Shown here: one piece after another, positions 61,385 through 64,000 of the stretch | How the letters are laid out: the number at the start of each line of letters is the position of its first letter | Numbering within the stretch: position 1 is the first letter of the stretch | NCBI RefSeq assembly: GCF_025200715.1 | Contig: NZ_CP104145.1 | Span: 124,001 to 188,000 of the forward strand | Source: Rhizobium sullae | GTDB lineage: Bacteria; Pseudomonadota; Alphaproteobacteria; Rhizobiales; Rhizobiaceae | Direction of reading: 5' to 3' | DNA: 64,000 bases | Notes under the pieces: model-generated | Seen by the model: the letters and a program-made list of their open reading frames with translations, nothing else | Told to the model about the DNA's origin: nothing | Databases searched by the model: none | Made by a program: the position numbers and the translations under genes

Positions 61385-64000
61385 ATGCCGCCGCGAATTT
61401 CCATGACCAGGAAACAGAGGGATGCACTGCTGACATTGCCGGAGACGGAAGTCGAGGTCTTGCGCCACCATATGCTCGGCCCAGCTGATCTTGCCGCCGT
61501 CAATCAATGCCGGACGCCGGAGACCCGACTGAGCTATGCACTCCAACTCTGCTGCCTGCGGTTCCCTGGCCGATATCTCAGCCGCGGCGAACTGCTGCCA
61601 GGCATCATGCTCGATCACATTGCTGATCAGGTTCAAGCCGACGCTGATGTCATCACGCTGTTTGCCCGTCGCGGCGCAACGCGATACCAACAGCTGACCT
61701 CGATCAAGCAGCGCCACGGCTTCCGCGATTTGAGCCGACCATTGCGGGACGAGCTTACCGCCTGGGCTCAAGACGAAGCTGTCGGCTTGACCGATGGCCG
61801 GGTGCTTCTCGATCGGCTGATCGAACGGATGCGGTCTGCAAGGATCATCATCCCAGGTATCAGCGTCGTCGAACGTTTAGCCGCCACGGCGATGCATTCT
61901 GCTGATCTCGCGGCGATTGCCGAGATCGGGGCGCTTCTATCTCCACCACAATGCGATCAGATGGACGTGCTTTTATCGGCCAAGGTTCATCGCCAGCAAA
62001 GTCGCTTGTCATGGCTGCGTGCGCCGGCTGGAGGCGTAGGCGCACGATCGCTGGCCGAGATTCTCGACAGGCTCGACCTTGTCCGCAACATCGTCGGTGA
62101 TGCACCGGCACGCTTGCCGCTCCACCTCAATCACCGCATGGCTCAAATGGCGAGAGAAGGAAGCCTCTATACGGCGCAAGCGTTCCAGCAGATGAATGCA
62201 CCACGCCGACATGCGGTCATGATGGCGACCTTGAGCGAGTTGGCGACTACCTTGACCGATGCGGCGTTGTCGATGTTCCAGTCGCTCGTTGGGCGTGCCA
62301 ATCTGCGCGCCAAAAAGCGGCTTGAGGAAACGATCGCCGCTTCTGCGGAACAGGGGCGTGCCCGGCTTCTTCGGATCGCCGAGGTGCTTGACGCTGTGGT
62401 GACTGCTGTGCGATCCGAATCCGATGTAACTGCTGCCGTCGCTGTGATCGCGCCCCTGGATACCATCGCAGATGATGCGGCTATCATCCGGCGAACACTT
62501 CGTCCTGGAAGGCCGGACGTGCTCGGCGAGCTTGCACCCGAATACCACGTGTTCAGGAAGATTGGCGCCCGGTTCCTGAGCAGCTTTGCATTCGAAGGCG
62601 GTCGTGCCATGCAGCCGCTCCTTGCTGCAATCGCAGTGTTGGGCGGGATTGGTGGCGACCGTCGTAAACCGCTACCTGCCGACGTCCCGCTCGGCCATAT
62701 TGAGCGGCGGTGGTCCCGGTATGTCTTTACCGACAATTCCATTGACCGCTCCTATTACGAACTGGCCACCTACTTCATCCTTGCCAATGCGCTTGCGAGC
62801 GGCGGCGTGTGGGTTGCGACATCGCGAATTCACCGCCCGCTCGAAAAGCTCCTCGCGCCCGCTTCACCGGCAACTCCGACGCAACCGGTCGCTCTGGTTC
62901 ACGCTTTCAATGCCGAAGACTATCTTTCAGACCGCATGGCTGCGCTCGATGCTGCTCTTCTGAACACGGAACGTCACCTGTCTGGCAAGGATGCAGCGAT
63001 ATTCGCCGATGGAAAGCTCCGCTTCCCCAAGGAGCCAAGAGGCGACAACGAGCAGGAACAAATGCGTGCCGTCACGGCGAGGTTATACGCCATGATGCCG
63101 CGGGTGCGGATTACCGACCTGCTCGATCAGGTCAACCACTGGACCGACTTCACAGAGCATTTCTCCCATGTCTCCACCGGATTGCCACCTGTGGATCAGC
63201 GCGCCTTCATGGCCGCATTGATCGCTGAAGCGACCAATCTCGGCCTGTCACGAATGGCCGAAATGTGCGGTACGGTCACCCGGCGGGCGTTGCTGCGTAT
63301 GCAGACATGGCACATGCGAGAGGACACCTACCGCGCCGCGTTGGCGAGCATGACCGATGCAATTCATGCCGAGCCGCTATCGGTCTGGTTTGGCGAAGGC
63401 TGGCGCGCTTCCGCCGATGGACAGGCCTATTATCTCGGTGGTCCGGGCGAAGCTGGCGGCACAATCAATGGGCACTATGGCCGTGACCCGATCGTGAAAA
63501 TCTACACCACGATCACCGATCGCTATGCGCCGCTTCATCAGAAGGTCATCGCTGGCACCGCTGGTGAAGCCATCCATGCATTGGATGGCATTCTCGGCCA
63601 CGAAAGCAATGTCGACATCGGGGCGTTGCATGTCGATGGTGGCGGAGTTTCCGATATCGTCTTCGCCATCGCAGCGCTGCTGGGCCGCTCCTTTGAGCCT
63701 CGAATTCCGCGCCTGTCGGACCGCAAACTCTATGCATTCGAACCGAAAACAAGATATGGCCGTCTGGCGCCGCTGTTTGGACACCGGCTCGACGCTCACC
63801 TAATCCTGGGGCATGCCGATGAAATCGGCAAGGTAATCCGGGCACTCGCCGACAAGGTGGTCACACCTTCCCTTATCCTGAAGAAGCTGTCCGCCTACCG
63901 GCAGCAGAACAGTCTGGCAGCGGCCTTGCGCGAAATCGGGCGAATCGAACGCACACTCTTCACCTTACGATGGTTTGAGGATCCCGCTCTTCGGCAACTC
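61385..64000 (+). CDS. tnpA: Tn3-family transposase, C-terminus beyond the window
   Basis: Open from ATG 61385 (MPPRISMTRKQRDALLTLPE) to the window end, 872 residues without a stop; full Tn3 transposases have about 960-1000. N-terminal DUF4158-type DNA-binding region (TRLSYALQLCCLRFPGRYLS), then the DDE domain with D678 (SADGQAYYLGG), D751 (LHVDGGGVSDIVF) and the glutamate region ALREIGRIERTLFTLRW. TGAAAGGATATGGA precedes the start. Apparently intact as far as seen. Confidence 0.92.
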   Translation, partial: MPPRISMTRKQRDALLTLPETEVEVLRHHMLGPADLAAVNQCRTPETRLSYALQLCCLRFPGRYLSRGELLPGIMLDHIADQVQADADVITLFARRGATRYQQLTSIKQRHGFRDLSRPLRDELTAWAQDEAVGLTDGRVLLDRLIERMRSARIIIPGISVVERLAATAMHSADLAAIAEIGALLSPPQCDQMDVLLSAKVHRQQSRLSWLRAPAGGVGARSLAEILDRLDLVRNIVGDAPARLPLHLNHRMAQMAREGSLYTAQAFQQMNAPRRHAVMMATLSELATTLTDAALSMFQSLVGRANLRAKKRLEETIAASAEQGRARLLRIAEVLDAVVTAVRSESDVTAAVAVIAPLDTIADDAAIIRRTLRPGRPDVLGELAPEYHVFRKIGARFLSSFAFEGGRAMQPLLAAIAVLGGIGGDRRKPLPADVPLGHIERRWSRYVFTDNSIDRSYYELATYFILANALASGGVWVATSRIHRPLEKLLAPASPATPTQPVALVHAFNAEDYLSDRMAALDAALLNTERHLSGKDAAIFADGKLRFPKEPRGDNEQEQMRAVTARLYAMMPRVRITDLLDQVNHWTDFTEHFSHVSTGLPPVDQRAFMAALIAEATNLGLSRMAEMCGTVTRRALLRMQTWHMREDTYRAALASMTDAIHAEPLSVWFGEGWRASADGQAYYLGGPGEAGGTINGHYGRDPIVKIYTTITDRYAPLHQKVIAGTAGEAIHALDGILGHESNVDIGALHVDGGGVSDIVFAIAALLGRSFEPRIPRLSDRKLYAFEPKTRYGRLAPLFGHRLDAHLILGHADEIGKVIRALADKVVTPSLILKKLSAYRQQNSLAAALREIGRIERTLFTLRWFEDPALRQL

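Larger units (their letters stand above)
59324..64000. mobile_element. Tn3-family transposon, continues past the window
   Basis: Contains a passenger gene, a resolvase gene and a divergent tnpA, the classical Tn3 layout with the res region between 61288 and 61384. The left end is inferred from the break in the IS6 copy (GGCCTCAGTGCATTTTTGGG at 59324); the matching inverted repeat must lie outside the window, so this end is not proven. Confidence 0.7.

Overview
The window looks like part of a symbiotic plasmid or symbiosis island of a nitrogen-fixing alphaproteobacterium of the Rhizobium/Sinorhizobium (Ensifer) type. The support is a SyrM-like LysR regulator, a full nifT-nifZ-fdxN-nifB-nifA-fixXCBA-nifW-nifS-hesB-prx-nifQ-dctA region whose gene order I recall from NGR234/S. 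fredii symbiotic plasmids, oxygen-sensitive (four-cysteine) NifA, a CYP127-type P450, extra rpoN and groESL copies, and very dense insertion sequences. Species cannot be fixed from sequence alone.

Layout. 0-1.1 kb: syrM. 1.4-3.0 kb: a nested, inverted IS6-family complex. 3.3-4.2 kb: a putative type III effector with an F-box-like segment. 4.2-8.5 kb: IS256 remnant, frameshifted GntR regulator, decayed IS66 element with its DUF6429 accessory gene. 8.5-10.3 kb: small hypotheticals and a decayed ClC channel gene. 10.7-14.5 kb: an intact IS21-family element inserted, with a 7-bp target duplication, into a decayed IS110 element. 14.6-20.4 kb: a giant putative effector with two complete Ulp1/SUMO-protease domains, two repeat arrays, NLS-like and EAR-like motifs, linked in frame (through two stop codons) to a VirD4-like fragment and to an N-terminal module shared with the 3.3-kb effector. 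20.5-25.2 kb: truncated Bat-type operon (DUF58, DUF4381, VWA), integrase fragment, a HigBA-like toxin-antitoxin pair, and a decayed resolvase/TniA-like transposon. 25.6-27.2 kb: rpoN. 27.7-33.3 kb: IS6 copies around a luciferase-like monooxygenase and hisC. 33.5-36.0 kb: PIN/ImmA-type pair and an SRAP gene. 36.1-38.1 kb: broken LysR, transposase and dioxygenase fragments. 38.4-55.5 kb: the nif/fix/dct/P450 block. 55.6-59.3 kb: IS6 copy, groESL with CIRCE, truncated IS6. 59.3-64.0 kb: a Tn3-family transposon running off the end.

How it works together. NifA (40965-42596) with RpoN (25615-27156) would drive the -24/-12 promoters seen before nifB, fixA, the hesB-nifS operon, prx, nifQ and the P450; upstream TGT-N10-ACA NifA sites were found at four of these. 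FixABCX supplies low-potential electrons, NifB starts FeMo-co synthesis, NifQ and NifS supply Mo and S, DctA imports dicarboxylates, and GroESL probably helps fold nitrogenase or NifA/NodD. The effector genes at 3.3 kb and 14.6-20.4 kb point to a type III secretion system outside the window. The whole nif/fix block lies between two same-orientation, full-length IS6 copies (32165-32971 and 55624-56430).

No tRNA, rRNA or CRISPR array was recognised. Identifications rest on reading the translated sequence and remembered family features; no database search was run.
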